From positions 12,852,001 through 12,916,000 of the forward strand of contig NC_135127.1 in NCBI RefSeq assembly GCF_050908995.1: a stretch of DNA of 64,000 nucleotides, given 5' to 3'. The first letter of the stretch is position 1. Every line of letters begins with the position of its first letter. The translations under genes and the position numbers were made by a program. This DNA is from Andrena cerasifolii (Eukaryota; Arthropoda; Insecta; Hymenoptera; Andrenidae). Below are positions 36,001 through 47,603 of this stretch, one piece after another. The notes beneath the pieces are model-generated. The model was given only the letters and a program-made list of their open reading frames with translations. It was not told where the DNA came from and ran no database searches.

Positions 36001-36881
36001 CGGACGTGTGCCTCGTGAATTAAACATTTGGCCGCAGTGGCGAAAGGAATCAAAGAGCGCCGGAGAGGGAGAAGTTAAAAAGCTGGAAAATCCGAGTGAC
36101 CACAGTTCGCCCGATGCCCTTTTCCTTTAGCCTTCCCCGCAAACTTTATGCCACCGCTCTCGAGGGGCTTTCAATCAGAAATCTTATCGCCATATAGCAG
36201 ACGCTACTATTTCATATTTTATCGCGACGGCCTCTTTCCCAACATATCTGCTCCACGTTCAAAGTTCAAGCTTTCAAGCTCATCGATGTGTAGCTTCATT
36301 GATAGTTCGGTAGATAGTCTAGGACTGTGTCGGAGAAGCACTGTCACGGAATTGAGCGACAGTGGAGATAATTCCGACTACAAGATGCATTGCAAGAAAG
36401 AAGTCGCTTAATTAGTTGGTTCTAATGGCAAGAAGAGCGCGCTAACGTGATTGTGACTGTTCAAAGCGAATCAGAACTTCCTCCCACGTCTTTCTCCTTC
36501 TTCCCTCTCTTCCTGTGCCCGTTCTGAGCTCGACGTTCGAGCGAGCCGAGAAGTGTCGAGAAGAATGGTAGATTGACATGGCGGTTGCGTAGAAGGAGCG
36601 GAGAAGAAGGTAGAAGAAGGTTGAAGAAGGTTCATAAGGCGTTCGACTGCCGGTGGCAAGCTAATAGCTCGAATAGAAGCGGTTCCACTCCGTTACTTCA
36701 GCCATTAGTCGAGTTAAGGTCGAAGTTTATTACTTCCTTTGATCAGGCCGAATCGATTTCACTCACCGACGGTGGTTAGCAGCATGTTGTCCAGGAGTAG
36801 AGCGATGGCGACGATCACGAGAACCAGCCTCCGCGATTCTCGACATCGTTGCAGCCAGCCGCTCCATTCTCCGCCACCCAT
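30099..36881 (-). CDS. Vmat: Vesicular monoamine transporter (SLC18/MFS), 10 coding exons
   Basis: On the - strand the exons are 36881-36767, 35071-34832, 34756-34600, 34515-34373, 32015-31833, 31759-31658, 31560-31386, 30961-30910, 30838-30655 and 30379-30099, giving 543 residues with all phases closing. The first membrane segment has LLLDNMLL with the conserved Asp (residue 31), followed by VVPIIPEFLYDIKH. A Ser/Thr-rich luminal loop with N-glycosylation sites follows. Family blocks are ALQGIGSSCSSVSGMGM, MGIALGGLALGVLIGPPFGG, ANMGIAMLEPSLPIWMM and GFAIGMVDSSMMPELGYLVD. VMAT is a proton antiporter that loads dopamine, serotonin, octopamine and histamine into vesicles. VAChT is less likely from the first segment. 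The exon 5 donor (GGAA/GTCGGT) is unusual, though the frame demands it. Four introns matter: 1, 4, 7 and 9 carry tRNA genes. Confidence 0.93.
30480..30550 (+). tRNA. tRNA-Gly (GCC)
   Basis: The cloverleaf is complete: acceptor GCATCGG pairs with CCGATGC, the D arm reads GTTCAGTGGTAGAAT, and the anticodon loop TGCCACG gives anticodon GCC. The T arm is GGCCCGGGTTCGATTCCCGG (roughly), with discriminator A. It is 71 nt. It lies in Vmat intron 9 on the opposite strand and is followed by a T-rich stretch suitable for Pol III termination. Confidence 0.96.
31029..31101 (-). tRNA. tRNA-Lys (TTT)
   Basis: On the - strand it begins GCCTGAATAGCTCAGTCGG and has anticodon loop CTTTTAA (anticodon TTT). It ends with GGGTTCGAGTCCC and TTCGGGC plus discriminator G. 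The acceptor pairs with one G-T wobble. It is 73 nt. It lies in Vmat intron 7 on the same strand as the host gene, so it could be overlapped by host transcription. Confidence 0.96.
31140..31345. repeat. Probable transposable-element tail in Vmat intron 7
   Basis: The segment contains TATCCCTACTAATATGTGAAAG, a GTCTGTTTGTTTGTCC run and a terminal GGGTGAAACCGGATAACGGGTCAGCTAG-like end. This order resembles a dispersed repeat tail common in insect genomes. The identification rests on remembered resemblance only, and I see no target-site duplication. Confidence 0.35.
33717..33933. mobile_element. hAT-like MITE
   Basis: A near-perfect palindrome about 217 bp long. Its ends read CAAAGTTGGGCAAAATGTAA on the left and the complement of CAGAGTTGGGCAAAATGTAA on the right. 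The 8 bp AGTCGAAC at 33709-33716 and AGTCTAAC at 33934-33941 flank it and differ at one base. Termini of CA(A/G)AG and an 8 bp duplication fit a hAT derivative. It lies in Vmat intron 4. Confidence 0.8.
34212..34282 (+). tRNA. tRNA-Gly (GCC), second copy
   Basis: The 71 nt gene is identical to the tRNA-Gly at 30480. The first 30 bp or so downstream are also nearly identical (AAAGTTCATTTTATTTTTTTG against AAAGTTTATTTTATTTTTTTG). It lies in Vmat intron 4, opposite in strand to the host gene. Confidence 0.96.
35072..36766. other. Vmat intron 1 (1.7 kb)
   Basis: The intron separates the exon carrying the first membrane segment from the one carrying the luminal loop. It contains a tRNA-Ala gene (35512-35583) and a poly-C run at about 35256-35272. 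No exon-like frame is seen apart from these. Confidence 0.7.
35512..35583 (+). tRNA. tRNA-Ala (CGC)
   Basis: Acceptor GGGGGTG pairs with CACCTCC through one G-T wobble, and the D stem is ACTC/GAGT. The anticodon loop TTCGCAT gives anticodon CGC, the T arm contains GGGTTCAAATCCC, and the discriminator is A. The anticodon stem has one T-T mismatch (TCTGC/GCTGA), so function is likely but slightly less certain than for the other three. It is 72 nt and lies in Vmat intron 1 on the opposite strand. Confidence 0.88.
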
Positions 36882-38963
36882 TCTCGAGCTCTGCTTTCTC
36901 TTCTATCTTCCTTCTTCCGCTCACCTGCGACACACACGGGCACAGAATAAAAATTAGCTTCGAAATCATGCCCCGTGTCCGTTTAACCCCCAATCATCCG
37001 AGGTGCAAACGGCAGACAGAAGCTCTTCCGTCGAGTACAATTTGTCCCGAATGGAACCGATCTGGAAACGTTGAATTGGTTGTATTGTACACGAAAACGA
37101 CCATCGTCATGGCGTTTGCTCACCGTCCTCGAGGGCCGTTTTAATTAAAAACCTTCGCTCTCGGCGTTCCTCGAGAAAGAATCGCGGTTCTCCTCGAGTG
37201 TTTCGTCGCGAGCGTTATAAATGGATCGCCCCAGACGAATTTCCCATCGATCCACCCCAAGATGGGTCTTCGTTCGCTTCCTAACTGCGCGCTGTTCGAA
37301 CTCCAGTAATTCCGACCACTTTTCGTCGAGTAACGCCTCTCACCTTCGGGGTGGAGCGATTTTTCCGTTCCACCGTCTGGAATCACGACCCAAAGTCCCT
37401 TGAATGTCACGCGGGGGCCTTTCAACTTCCAACGATCGTTACGTTCCAAAGGCTGTGAAAGAAAGCGACGCGATCGACGCTTTCGATCGCCGGCCGTTCC
37501 ACGCACGGGCTATAGAATTAACAGCATTAATTAGCCGCTTTTAATGGTATCTGCCGGGGTCTGCCGCGCGCGCGGCCATTCCGCAGCCCGTGGCCTCTCA
37601 CCGCGCCTCTTTTATTCGTAATAACTCGATTACCCGGTGCTTTTAGCACGACTAATTTTCGCACGCTCCCCGTGAATAGGAAACCATTAAGGCCGTCGAA
37701 AGCTCCGCGCCCCGCCTCCTCCGCTTCACCCCTGCTGCCCCCTTGTCAAGGAGCGCTCGATTCCTCGGGAAACGCCACCAACCATCCGCGACTCCGTTTA
37801 CATGTAGGTATATATTCAGCGGGGGAACAAGAACCAGTCGTTTTCATCCCTCCACGTGGAAGGATGTTTCAGCGTCTCAGGAATAACTGTCCCGAGGGGG
37901 TTGGTCCCGCGAGATAAGTCCGCTGATCGACTGCACACACCCCTCCATCACTTCTGTCCGTCTGTTCGTTTATCTGGCCGGCCGTGCGGAGCGGCGTTAA
38001 CGCGATTCCGCGCAGATAATGCATAATGCATCGCGCGAGCATGCGGGTGGAGGTTCTAGGGACGAGTCAAAGATTGATAAGGCGACGGGGGGAATCGTGG
38101 TGGGGCGGGTCAGGGGGGAATGGAAGCAATCAGCATTTCGCTGAAAGCTGGGTCCCCTGGGTGCGTGCATTATTCCCGAAGAAGACCGCAGAGAAGATTC
38201 CTCTCTCGCCACTCGTCGGCTCCCGATACTCTTTCCCTACCCCCTAACCCCCCCTTTCTTATTCCCCTCGGCCGCGTTTCATTCCCTTATCTGTTCGGTA
38301 ATTACGACGAAGAATGACCGCGAGCGGTTCCGTTTGCCGCTGCGAGAAATCCTTGCCAGAGTCTTGTCCTGCCGTCTCCTCCGTCCACTCCAACGATTCA
38401 ATTTTCGCGTCTTCTTTCCTACGATCGATGGCGAATATTTAAGACGGTTGAAAGTTGAAGGAGAACGACGCGGATGCAATAATTCGAGAGACAACGATTA
38501 GTAAAAGCGAACGCACGGAGGGCGCTGCCGAATTGGATTTTCGATAAGTCTCCGCGAGTATCAGTGCGGAAACCTGTAATCGATGCCCTCGAGTGCGTTG
38601 TCGGCGGGTCGAGGCGTTGTCGAAAGGGTTCGACACGGTAGTGGCTTTGCGATTGACAGTTTAGTTGGCTCCACGTTGATGAAGTGACTGCGGATCCAGC
38701 AACTCATCCGACCTCGTTATCCCGATTCGATGGACGTGTACGCGTTTCCACCCTCCTTTTCGAACCCTCCTTCAACACCCACCCAACTGTGGCACACGCG
38801 TACACACGCACACACACAGAGTCCATTCTCTCGCCTCTCGTACAAACGTCGGAGCCGCGCGATTATATTCCAGGGAGACGAGTATCGGGGAAGGCGAGCT
38901 AATAGAAAAATCGTGTCCACCGTCAACCCGCTCGATTTATCTTAGAATCGTGCCTCGCCATCG

Positions 38964-39960
38964 CACAGTGGGGAAATTTTGCGATTTTATGGCCAAAACT
39001 ACAGAAATTAAATTTTTCAATTTTACAAATTTAATTCAAATGTAAATTGAGCAACTATATCCATTTTCGTGGTCAAAACCTGAAAACTTATTTTTAATAT
39101 ATAAAATTCCCCACTTTTACGTTCTAATATATGAGAGACTAAATTATCCGAAAAACAGCACTTACAAAAATTAGGAACGATACAGATTTTTTTATTATTT
39201 ACTTTTATACACTTTTTTCTTTGTTAGAGCATGTCTCTGCTACAGTGCAGCAGGGCATAGCAGAAGGGTTATCGCTTCTGACGACAAACAAACATACATA
39301 ATACAAACAATCAAACAGAGGATCGAAGCTGAATAAAATCGTTTAAAATAGAATAAAAAGGTTTGTAATGAATAACATATGAACCAGTCTCGGTCACAGT
39401 TATGTCGTGTTTAAAAAAATTTATATAATTACAAGAATAACAACTATTAGCAATTAATAATTGCATTTATAGAATGAAAATAGTCCAACGTAAAATAGGA
39501 GTGAAAATCATTGCAGGATATTTTGGGATTGATAACTATTTTATGTATTAAAAATTGATTCTTATATGAAAAGATTATTTCTAAAACACTAATTTAAAAA
39601 TTGTATAAATTACGTATTAAAAACCGAAACCATAATTATTTTGAGGACAAAATGATATCTTACGCACCACCAGGGATTCAATCCATGTCTTGAAATTATT
39701 TTCAGATCTTTGGATAACGTAATATACGTGTTTGAAGCAAGTTGAAAATCTGAATTAATTTTTTGCGATCGGTCTAATACCTCACACGAGCATAAACATT
39801 TGCGAGTCTACACGAGCTTTGTATTAAAACGTTTAACAGTAAAATTAGGGGCATTTGATACTCATATTAGTTGTTCAATTGACATTTGCATTTATTTTGT
39901 CGAATTGAAAAATTTATTTTTGTGGTTTTGGCTATAAAATAGGGAATTTTCCTCACTGCG
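38964..39960. mobile_element. Transib-like foldback element A
   Basis: The left end is CACAGTGGGGAAATTTTG and the right end, in reverse complement, is CGCAGTGAGGAAAATTCCC. It is flanked by CATCG at 38959-38963 and again at 39961-39965. The arms stay related for at least 110 bp; TTTATGGCCAAAAC matches TTTATAGCCAAAAC. The interior is AT-rich with no transposase. A CACAGTG terminus with a 5 bp GC-containing duplication is the convention of the Transib superfamily, relatives of RAG1. Superfamily assignment is inference from the ends. Confidence 0.75.
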
Positions 39961-42900
39961 CATCGTGCTCCGCAACCACCCCTCGTAGTTTACCTACCCA
40001 GGTCGCTTCTTCGCGCTCACTCTAACGCGGCGTGAATCAGGAATCGTCGAGAACGATCTTGACACGCTGGCAGGCGACGAACACCCTTTCCTCCCTTTGA
40101 CTCTCCCTTCGAGACGGACTCAGATACACCCTCATAAGGAAAGAGAGAGAGAGAGAGGGAGGGAGAGGTCCTTCCAGGAAAGTTAGCGGCAACTCGGTGC
40201 AGAGCCGGTCTACTTCGAGAAGCAATTAGTACTTTCGCGACCGGAACAGCGCAGTTCCCTCGAATGAATAGCTTAATCGTATCTTCGGGACAACTTTAAG
40301 CGGGCGGGCGGCCTCCGCGCGGATCAACGCGATTAGTCGAAGCGGGTCTCTGTTTAGCGCGCCCCGTTCCACGTATCGAGCACGGTAACACATTTTCCAA
40401 CTTCGCCGGGTCCGTGACGCTCCGCTGAAAGCTCCGCGACCAGTCGATTTCCGCAAAGTTGGGGGCTCGGGAGAAAACGGAGACGGAGAAAGCCGGAGGG
40501 AGCATGTAGAGAGACGCGTTTAAAAGGCAAACTGTTGCTTCGCGCCTCAACAAGTTGGCCGACACAGGGAACGATTAGGGCGAGCGAGCGATCGATCCGA
40601 TCCCTTATCTTCTACGAACCCGATAGCTCGGATAACTCGTAGATTTACGGATGCTGGTTTCTCCTGCTGAAACGGGCGTCCTCCTCTCGATCGCAGGCTT
40701 TCTTCACCGATTATCACTAAACCGACACACAGCGAACATAGGGCGACGCCGATCGCTGATGTAAACTGTCCGTCGCTTCGACAACAATTGCTCGACAGAG
40801 ATTAACGACCGACGCGATTCGTTCGCAAGATTCCAGCTTCGGTCACGCAAGTGGTTCGACGCGAGCGTAATCGTACGTCGGGGATGTTTACGCGCGGCGG
40901 ACGAGGGGCAAGCGGGGAAGCTGGGGAACAGCTAAGTAGCTTAAGTCCAACGGCGAGACGTGCACGAGCGTTTCAATCCGTGGCCACTGTCGCGAGAACA
41001 GTGAAAATGGATCGTGACAGAAGGAAGGAATTCGAGAAGCAAGTGCATGGTTCTTCTGGGGCATGAATCGTTTTTAGCGCCAGATGCTGCAATGTCGGGG
41101 AGAACTCTCGAGCCACGGAGCTGCCAGAGGCAGGAAATCTTCGTCGAGGGAGGAAATCTACGTCATCCATGTAGGAGAAATCCTGGGAAATCGATCGACG
41201 CGTATATCGCATAAGAGACGGTCTCTTAATTTCGAGGCTCGTCCGTCCTCCCCGAAGAAGCGGAGAAAATGGAAATGGGGGCGCGTCTACCAGGCGAAGG
41301 GGTGTCGATTGAATACAAACAGGAGCGTGAAATAAAGTTACGCCTTCCATGTCGTTTAAACGAATTTACGGGATCGCTAGTGCCTCCGGCTCGGGATCCT
41401 GATTCCTATTCCACGGAATAAACTACTGTTCCGCCATCTCTCCCCCTTTCCGCCGATGCAGTCGGGAGACGTAAGCTGACGAGAGGCTTCTCAGCTTTGA
41501 AAGAAGCAATGGTAAAAATGGGCTCGCGACGGGAGTAGGAAGACGAGGGGAGGTTCGAAAGGGTGGAGAAAGCTGGAAGCAGAGGAAGTAGAGAGGTTCG
41601 AAGGAAGAGCAGCCGTCTCGGTTACAGGGTCTGGCGATCGGGTAATCGTATTATAGCCAGTAATTACGAGACCGCTCGCAGTGGTACAGGACGAGGCTCC
41701 AGCAAAGTACCGGGCAGGGTTATGCAGATTGCTTTATAACCTTGTTACCGATCGCTCTATTAACCTCGCGAGCTTGATACCGTGGACCCCTGTTTCTTCC
41801 ACGAAGATGCGCACTAGAAGCCAGCGAACGGCAGGCCGACGGGTGACTAAACGAAGCACACTTTTCCGCTGGGTCTCTCCAAGGGTAGATTGAAAATTTA
41901 CAAAGCACCGGACCCCCTTCGCAGGGTTCTGTCGTGCGTTTTCATGGGCGAGCGGCTCTCAGAGGAAGATCGACTGGACGATTGGAGGAAGGAGCTGCGC
42001 GTGACACGCGGAAATGAGGGTACGGGCTCTCTGTGCGGATTCGAACTCGCGATCCAGTCGGGTTGAACGGAAATTCCACGTAGAGGAAAGTTTCCGCTCG
42101 GGAGACAGGGTGTTCTGCAACCGTAGGAGCAATTATTAATTCCAGTTACACTGAAAATGCTCCGAGTGAAAATCCACTACCACTTACGAAAGAACGATCT
42201 AAGGATACCAATATCGCGAGCACAATGTGCAGGCTATTTACAACTCTCCCCAAGGTGTAATCGGATCAGGTGGATGTTCGAAGCGTTAGAAAAGCTCGGA
42301 GAACGCGAAGAGTAGGGGTTCGAAACACAGACAGGGAACGGCTATTTGAAAAGGCCGAGCGACGGTGATGCTCCCTTACCTATGTCGAGCAGCGTTCGTG
42401 GATCGTGCGGGGGCTGGCCAGTCTGGAATCGGTGGAACGGTGGCCGAGGATACGGCTTGCTGGACGTGGAGGACTAGCCGTGCTTCCAGGTGGAAGCGTC
42501 GCGGCCGATTGAGAGCGACGAGGGTGGCAAGGGTGCATCTCAGCCCGATTTTTCCGGCTCGGGGCCGTCGCACTCTCTGCCCAGCGACGTCCGCGTTCGC
42601 GTCCGCGACTCCTCCGCTTCTTCGCCCGTCACCCTTCGCCGCGGTCCTCTGCTCACGATCCTCGAGGATCCAGAAGCCCGCGGAGCGCCGTGCGACGCGA
42701 AAGCGCATGGTCCATCGCGCCTCCGGAAGCCCCCACCGTTCCAACACGCTCCCGCCCCCTTTTCATCGTTTCGCTCAGTTCCACCGAACCGCTCCCCGAC
42801 CTTCCTTCTCGCCCCTCGGCGCTGCTTCCCCGTTAACCCTGCCCCTACCCATTATGCATCCCTGCCGGCTTTGCTGTCGGGGTTGTCCTAGTCTGCGACT

Positions 42901-44852
42901 TTCGCTCACTCTTCCTCCTTTCTTTCACTTTCCGCGCCTCTTTCCCCCCCGTCTACTTTCTAGCCTTAGTCCTTCGGTCGTCGGTTATCTCCGGGCATTC
43001 TACTTTACTCGATCTTCCTTCGTTCTCCACAGTGTTACAGTGTCCGCTTACTCTACAGTCTACCTCTCGTAATCACTTTGCTAGCGTTGGGAGCCTTTTT
43101 CATTGAAAGTGGCTAGATGAAAAGGGGATCAAGAGTCGTGTAGGAGGGTAAGCGCGCAGAGAAGAAGAAGAAGAGGTACGGGGCAGAAGGAACGCCATTA
43201 GGATTGCGAGATAGGACGGAGGGAATGCGCTACGAGGTCACCAGGATCGCGAGGCTTTCCAAGAATTCTTGATACCGCGGTCCAGAGACCGGTGGGGGCG
43301 CTTTATTAAACCGCCTTTTATCACGTTCCAGAAGCGGAGCCGGCTCCGTTTCTCCAGCCTCTTCCATCCACGCGTAAATGTCGAGGAGGCGCGATCGATC
43401 GGGGAACGGAGGTTGCTAGACGCGTTTGGAATCCGTCGCAGGGAGAACCGGAGGGTACGGTCGATCGAGACAGATCCGAGGGATCGATCAACAGGGAAGA
43501 CACACGGATGACTCGGGCGGATCGAGGCTCTTCACGGTTACCACCTGTGGCGCCCAACGGGAAAGCGATATAGAAATTCCAGGCAGGAAGCCAGTTCACT
43601 TGTTGATATTAGGAAACTCCAGGGAAAACGCACGAGGTGCAACTTGTTGCTAAACCGCCGCGTCCTCGCGCTGCAGCGCGATCGCAGTCGAAGCGCACTG
43701 TTCTAAGCGTAGCTACTCGAATCCAGCGTTTACGAGCGCGATCAACCCATAGATTTACCTCTCCTCTAATTATTAAACTCCCACGACGATGTCTCGACGC
43801 GTCCCCCATAACGAACGTGGCGCGGAGGAGCTCGAGGATCGATGGTTCCTTTCAATTCGATAACAGCCTCCTAGATCCCGATTCTTCTCTCCGCTCGCAG
43901 GGCTCCGCAGCAGCGTCGAGAGAAGAAACGGGGCGGGATAGAACGGGCTGGAAAGAGACAGAGGGCGCCTGTCCACGGCAGACGCTCCTCTATCAAGGTG
44001 CACCCATCTCCTGGGTAATTAATTCGAGAAGGAACGGATCGCGGCGAGGAAGATTGCCTCCAGTGGCATCGCCCACTTGCCAGCCCGTCTCTTCGATCTT
44101 CTTCCTCCCTTTCGCACCTTTTCGCGCCCTTTCGCCGATTCCTCGCCGTAAGCACGTACGACACGCGCGATTTACGCTCTGCCCGCGTGTGTATAGTATA
44201 GGGTGTAGGGGATAAAGGCGTGAATGGTCGACGCGAACAGTCGGGCACGATGACCGAGAGGATATCGCGAGATTACAGAAAAACTCACTTAACCCGTAAT
44301 TGCTGAAAGTGCGCAGCGACCACGGTCCGCCATTTCTCACGCGATCAAAGCCGGTCGCGTCCGCGACGAGTTCTCCCCTAGGACGAAAAAGTTGTGCACT
44401 GTGGTGGAATCGGCCTCGATATTCTCTTCACTTGGATGGAGGAAAGAACAAGGAACGAAGGAACGTGATCATCGATAGGTAGGCCACTAGCGTTCCTGGA
44501 GACAGTAACGAGCAAAGTAGAGGATCTGGCAACGAGCAGGATCGAAGACGACGCTCGTCCAAGGGGAACGTGGTTTTCCTTCTTCTGGCCAATACTCGGC
44601 GGACTTTCCTTCGCGGCGAGGCTCCCACCGGCGGAGGGAGCGCTCCCTTCTGTGTCAGAGATTCGTCACGAGACAGTGAATAAGATTCCCTTTCAGAGCG
44701 GCCGGAGACTGGCAACGAGAATTGAACGCAGTCGTAAGAGAAAAAGGCGATCGATGTCCAGCTCGAGCGACGAATTACATCGAAACCCTTTTTCTCTCCC
44801 ACTTGGCTTTCCTTCGCATATTCCCCGCATGAGTTAACTTGGCGTCGGTTAA

Positions 44853-45388
44853 CCCGAGAGTAGGCGCGCCAAATAACTTACGTTAGTAGGCGCGCGTCGG
44901 TCATTTCGACCGACGGTAATTTAATGAGAAATCACTTAATAAAACCACTAAAATAATATTTATTTTGTATTAATTAAGTAGTTTACTTATTTCAGAATCG
45001 TTATACGTAAATAATTTTCATTTTTTTGTGTCAAAATAAATATTAATCTGTTAACCAAATGCATAACAATAAATGAAAGAATATAAAATAAAATATAAAG
45101 TAAATAAATATAATTAATTGTCAATGACTTTATTTTACTTTACTCGTACCTTACTTTCCCCTTATGTACTATATTTTCTGTTTAACGAGTAATAAAGTTG
45201 AAATAATAATAATAATAATTACAAACCATTATCCAGTATATAAACATATTCTAAAATATTCGAAACATTCAAGCTTCAAACTACTCGACACACCGGACTG
45301 TTCGGTACTTTCGAGCCGCTCGCTTTTTCCGAGTACTCGAACAATTCTAATCGTCGGTCGAAAAGACCAACATGCGCCTACTCCCGGG
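44853..45388. mobile_element. piggyBac-like MITE with TTAA duplication
   Basis: TTAA at 44849-44852 and 45389-45392 flank inverted ends CCCGAGAGTAGGCGCG and (complement of the right end) CCCGGGAGTAGGCGCA. A GTCGGTC...GACCGAC motif recurs just inside each end. The 536 bp element is AT-rich in the middle and has no transposase. A CCC start with a TTAA target is the piggyBac rule. Confidence 0.85.
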
Positions 45389-45486
45389 TTAACCATCACC
45401 CTCCGCTTTCTCGTCCTTTCTCCCGAGGCGCTCGCGGGAGAAGGGGTCTGCTGAACGAAACGCTTCAGACCGATCTCGTTCATTCG

Positions 45487-45492
45487 TTTATT
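45487..45492 (-). terminator. Poly(A) signal AATAAA, odorant receptor gene
   Basis: TTTATT on the + strand reads AATAAA on the - strand, 87 nt beyond the odorant receptor stop codon. Confidence 0.55.
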
Positions 45493-45578
45493 CATCTACA
45501 TGCTCCCGTCGAGAGACAATGCACGAAGGACGCGAAAGACAACAACGCTCTTCCGATGATCCTCTTCATCCCGCGCCG

Positions 45579-47603
45579 TCAATTCATGCTTCTGACAAGG
45601 GCGAAGAACGACGCCGCGGACGATATCATCTAAGAGGCATAGAGCAAGCATGAAAAACCACGGATGAGTAAATTGTGGGAGGCTGGATAATTACGGAGGC
45701 GAAGGTTTCTAAGGAGAGCTCGACGAACTTGCCCGCGGTCAACCGAGCTGGCCTCTGAGCCCTCATCAGGATTAAACTCGTCGGTTTTCGGAGCCAGGAG
45801 GGGTACCGATACCAGGGCGAGAAGTAGGCGGAACGACTGATAGCCTCACTCTGGAAGGAGAAAGTGAAACACTGACAAATGTGCTTGAAAAGGGAAAGAG
45901 ACTGCTTACCTTGGAGTGAAGAAGATCCGCGGGCCAGTTGCAGAGGAAAAGCTGGGTGACCGCAATCGCCAGCTGCGTGATGAACTTGTACTTATCAGGA
46001 TCATCCTGTTGGAGTTGTTGTCATGTGTTAAGGAGTTAGACTACTGTAAAACGGTCGAAAAATCGTAATATTTTTTTTCTCGCTTAAATATTAATTTGGA
46101 ATCTCTAGAATCACATGCAAAAGGTTTGCACACACTCGAATGTACATGATTTCTCAATCTGCAGGTATTGCTACAATTCTCCAAGCATTAACGAACCATT
46201 TTTTGAAAACCGGCATCGCTTCCTTCAACACGCTGTTATTCAGCGAATTTTCAAAAAATATTAAAAATCGGTTCCGAAAAACTTTTGTCTTTTTGTTTTA
46301 GACAATCGAAATTTGAGTTAGGAGGTACACCGTTTAAGAAAGACAGGTACATCAGTGTTTTACAATATTCCAAAATCAAGTGCTAAACCGCAATTTAATC
46401 GGCTGATTAGTTTCTCTACAATTTGCAACAGAAGATTACCGCCACAGTAGTCTACTCCCTTAAGCAAAGAAAGTGTTGAAAGTGAAAAAAGCACGAGATT
46501 ACTAGGAACTTAGTTTTCGAAGCTGCGTAGCATAGCTTGTTGTTAGCTTAGCTTTCAGCTGGATCCCCGACTTTACTCACCCCAACCAGCTTGAAGCCGA
46601 CCAAAGATATATTGTAAGTGCTCCCGATTAACTGCGTGAGGAACAGCGCGTTGGTCAGGCGTTCGATCTCCTCGCAGAATCTGTCTAGAGAGCGCCGAGT
46701 AAGAAAGCTTTCACGTACTACAACAGTGTAGCAAACCGTACTAAACGTCAACTCCCCAACTCACTGCAGCAAGATTCGATGATGGGCCAAGCAAACGCGA
46801 AGACTGTTGACTTGTTCACGGCTGGGGTTCTCCACCGTCGTCACACTTGTTGGAGTACTCGTCGCTGACCACAGTCGACCACCAGTAGTCCCAATCTCGA
46901 TGGACGAGCCTTCAAGCCTCGTTTTAATCACATCGAAGTGGCCACAGGCGATGAGCGCGAACAGGGGACCGATGGTGTCCGCGCCTACGCACGTCAACCC
47001 GACGTGCGTCATCGTAAGAAGCTGAAAGGTGTACGCCATCTCGTACCAAGGTGTCTCCTTGATCTCTACAACGAACGCGTACGGCAGTTGTCTCTCGTTG
47101 TCCATGATCCGCGAGGAAACGTTGGTGAGGTTCATCATTCCACTGTCGATTGGCTCGTTCAGAGTCGAAGAGGCGAACAGAGCTGCTATACCGTAGAAGA
47201 AGATAGTAAAGCTGCAGCTGGACAAGTACCAGCAGGTTAATCTTTTCGTCTTCCTGGTATAATTTCGAACGGTGTTCTTCTCCGTCGGGTTCAACGCCGA
47301 CCAGAGTACCTCGCAGACGTCCAACATCCTCTGGCACCTGCCGCGAAACAGTAACAGAATGGTGAATCGCAATTGTCCGCCTACCATAGAGAGGATCATC
47401 GCGACGGATTCCAAAGCAGTGGTTAAATAAGCGTCATGGGTCGCGAACTCGTACGTGTACGAGATCGTGTAGATGGATAGGCAGAAGAACGCGACGGAAG
47501 CTAGGACACTTCTCGCGACGGAGGCTCGACCCCGCGGAATCACGCCGCTGAGCTTCAGGAGGAACAGATTCAGACCGATCGACTTATCGAATTCGTTGCT
47601 CAT
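45579..47603 (-). CDS. Odorant receptor (insect 7tm_6 family), 5 exons
   Basis: On the - strand the exons are 47603-46765, 46680-46581, 46005-45910, 45850-45695 and 45629-45579, giving 413 residues, typical for the family. The long first exon with several hydrophobic segments is followed by short 3' exons, a common hymenopteran Or layout. Family features are the C-terminal block with LTAGKFVELSLETFAS and an ending FFALVRSMN. The segment AYFSPWYRYPSWLRK comes from the expected second-to-last exon. These proteins are seven-membrane-segment subunits of ligand-gated channels that assemble with Orco in sensory neurons. Exon 2 uses the acceptor GACAG/ATTCTG; an upstream AG would break the frame. 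The gene stands alone in this window. No ligand can be inferred. Confidence 0.92.

Larger units (their letters stand above)
36882..45578. other. CpG-rich intergenic region between Vmat and the odorant receptor
   Basis: About 8.7 kb upstream of Vmat. It probably includes Vmat 5' UTR exons and promoter near 36.9-38.9 kb. It is CpG-rich except for two AT-rich islands, and both islands prove to be transposons (38964-39960 and 44853-45388). Open frames of up to 235 codons occur, for example 42365-43072. They are Arg/Pro/Ser-rich, overlap equally long frames on the other strand, and show no domain. I therefore attribute them to low stop density in GC-rich DNA. Confidence 0.55.

Noticed and set aside
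42365..43072. 235-codon + frame in CpG-rich DNA
   Set aside because: It is Arg/Pro/Ser-rich with no domain. Similar long frames overlap it on both strands, as expected in GC-rich DNA with few stops.
43637..44215. 192-codon + frame
   Set aside because: It has the same composition bias and overlapping opposite-strand frames, and no recognisable motif or splice context.
46924..47337. 137-codon - frame overlapping the odorant receptor
   Set aside because: It is an alternative frame within the long first exon of the receptor, which has clear family features in the other frame.
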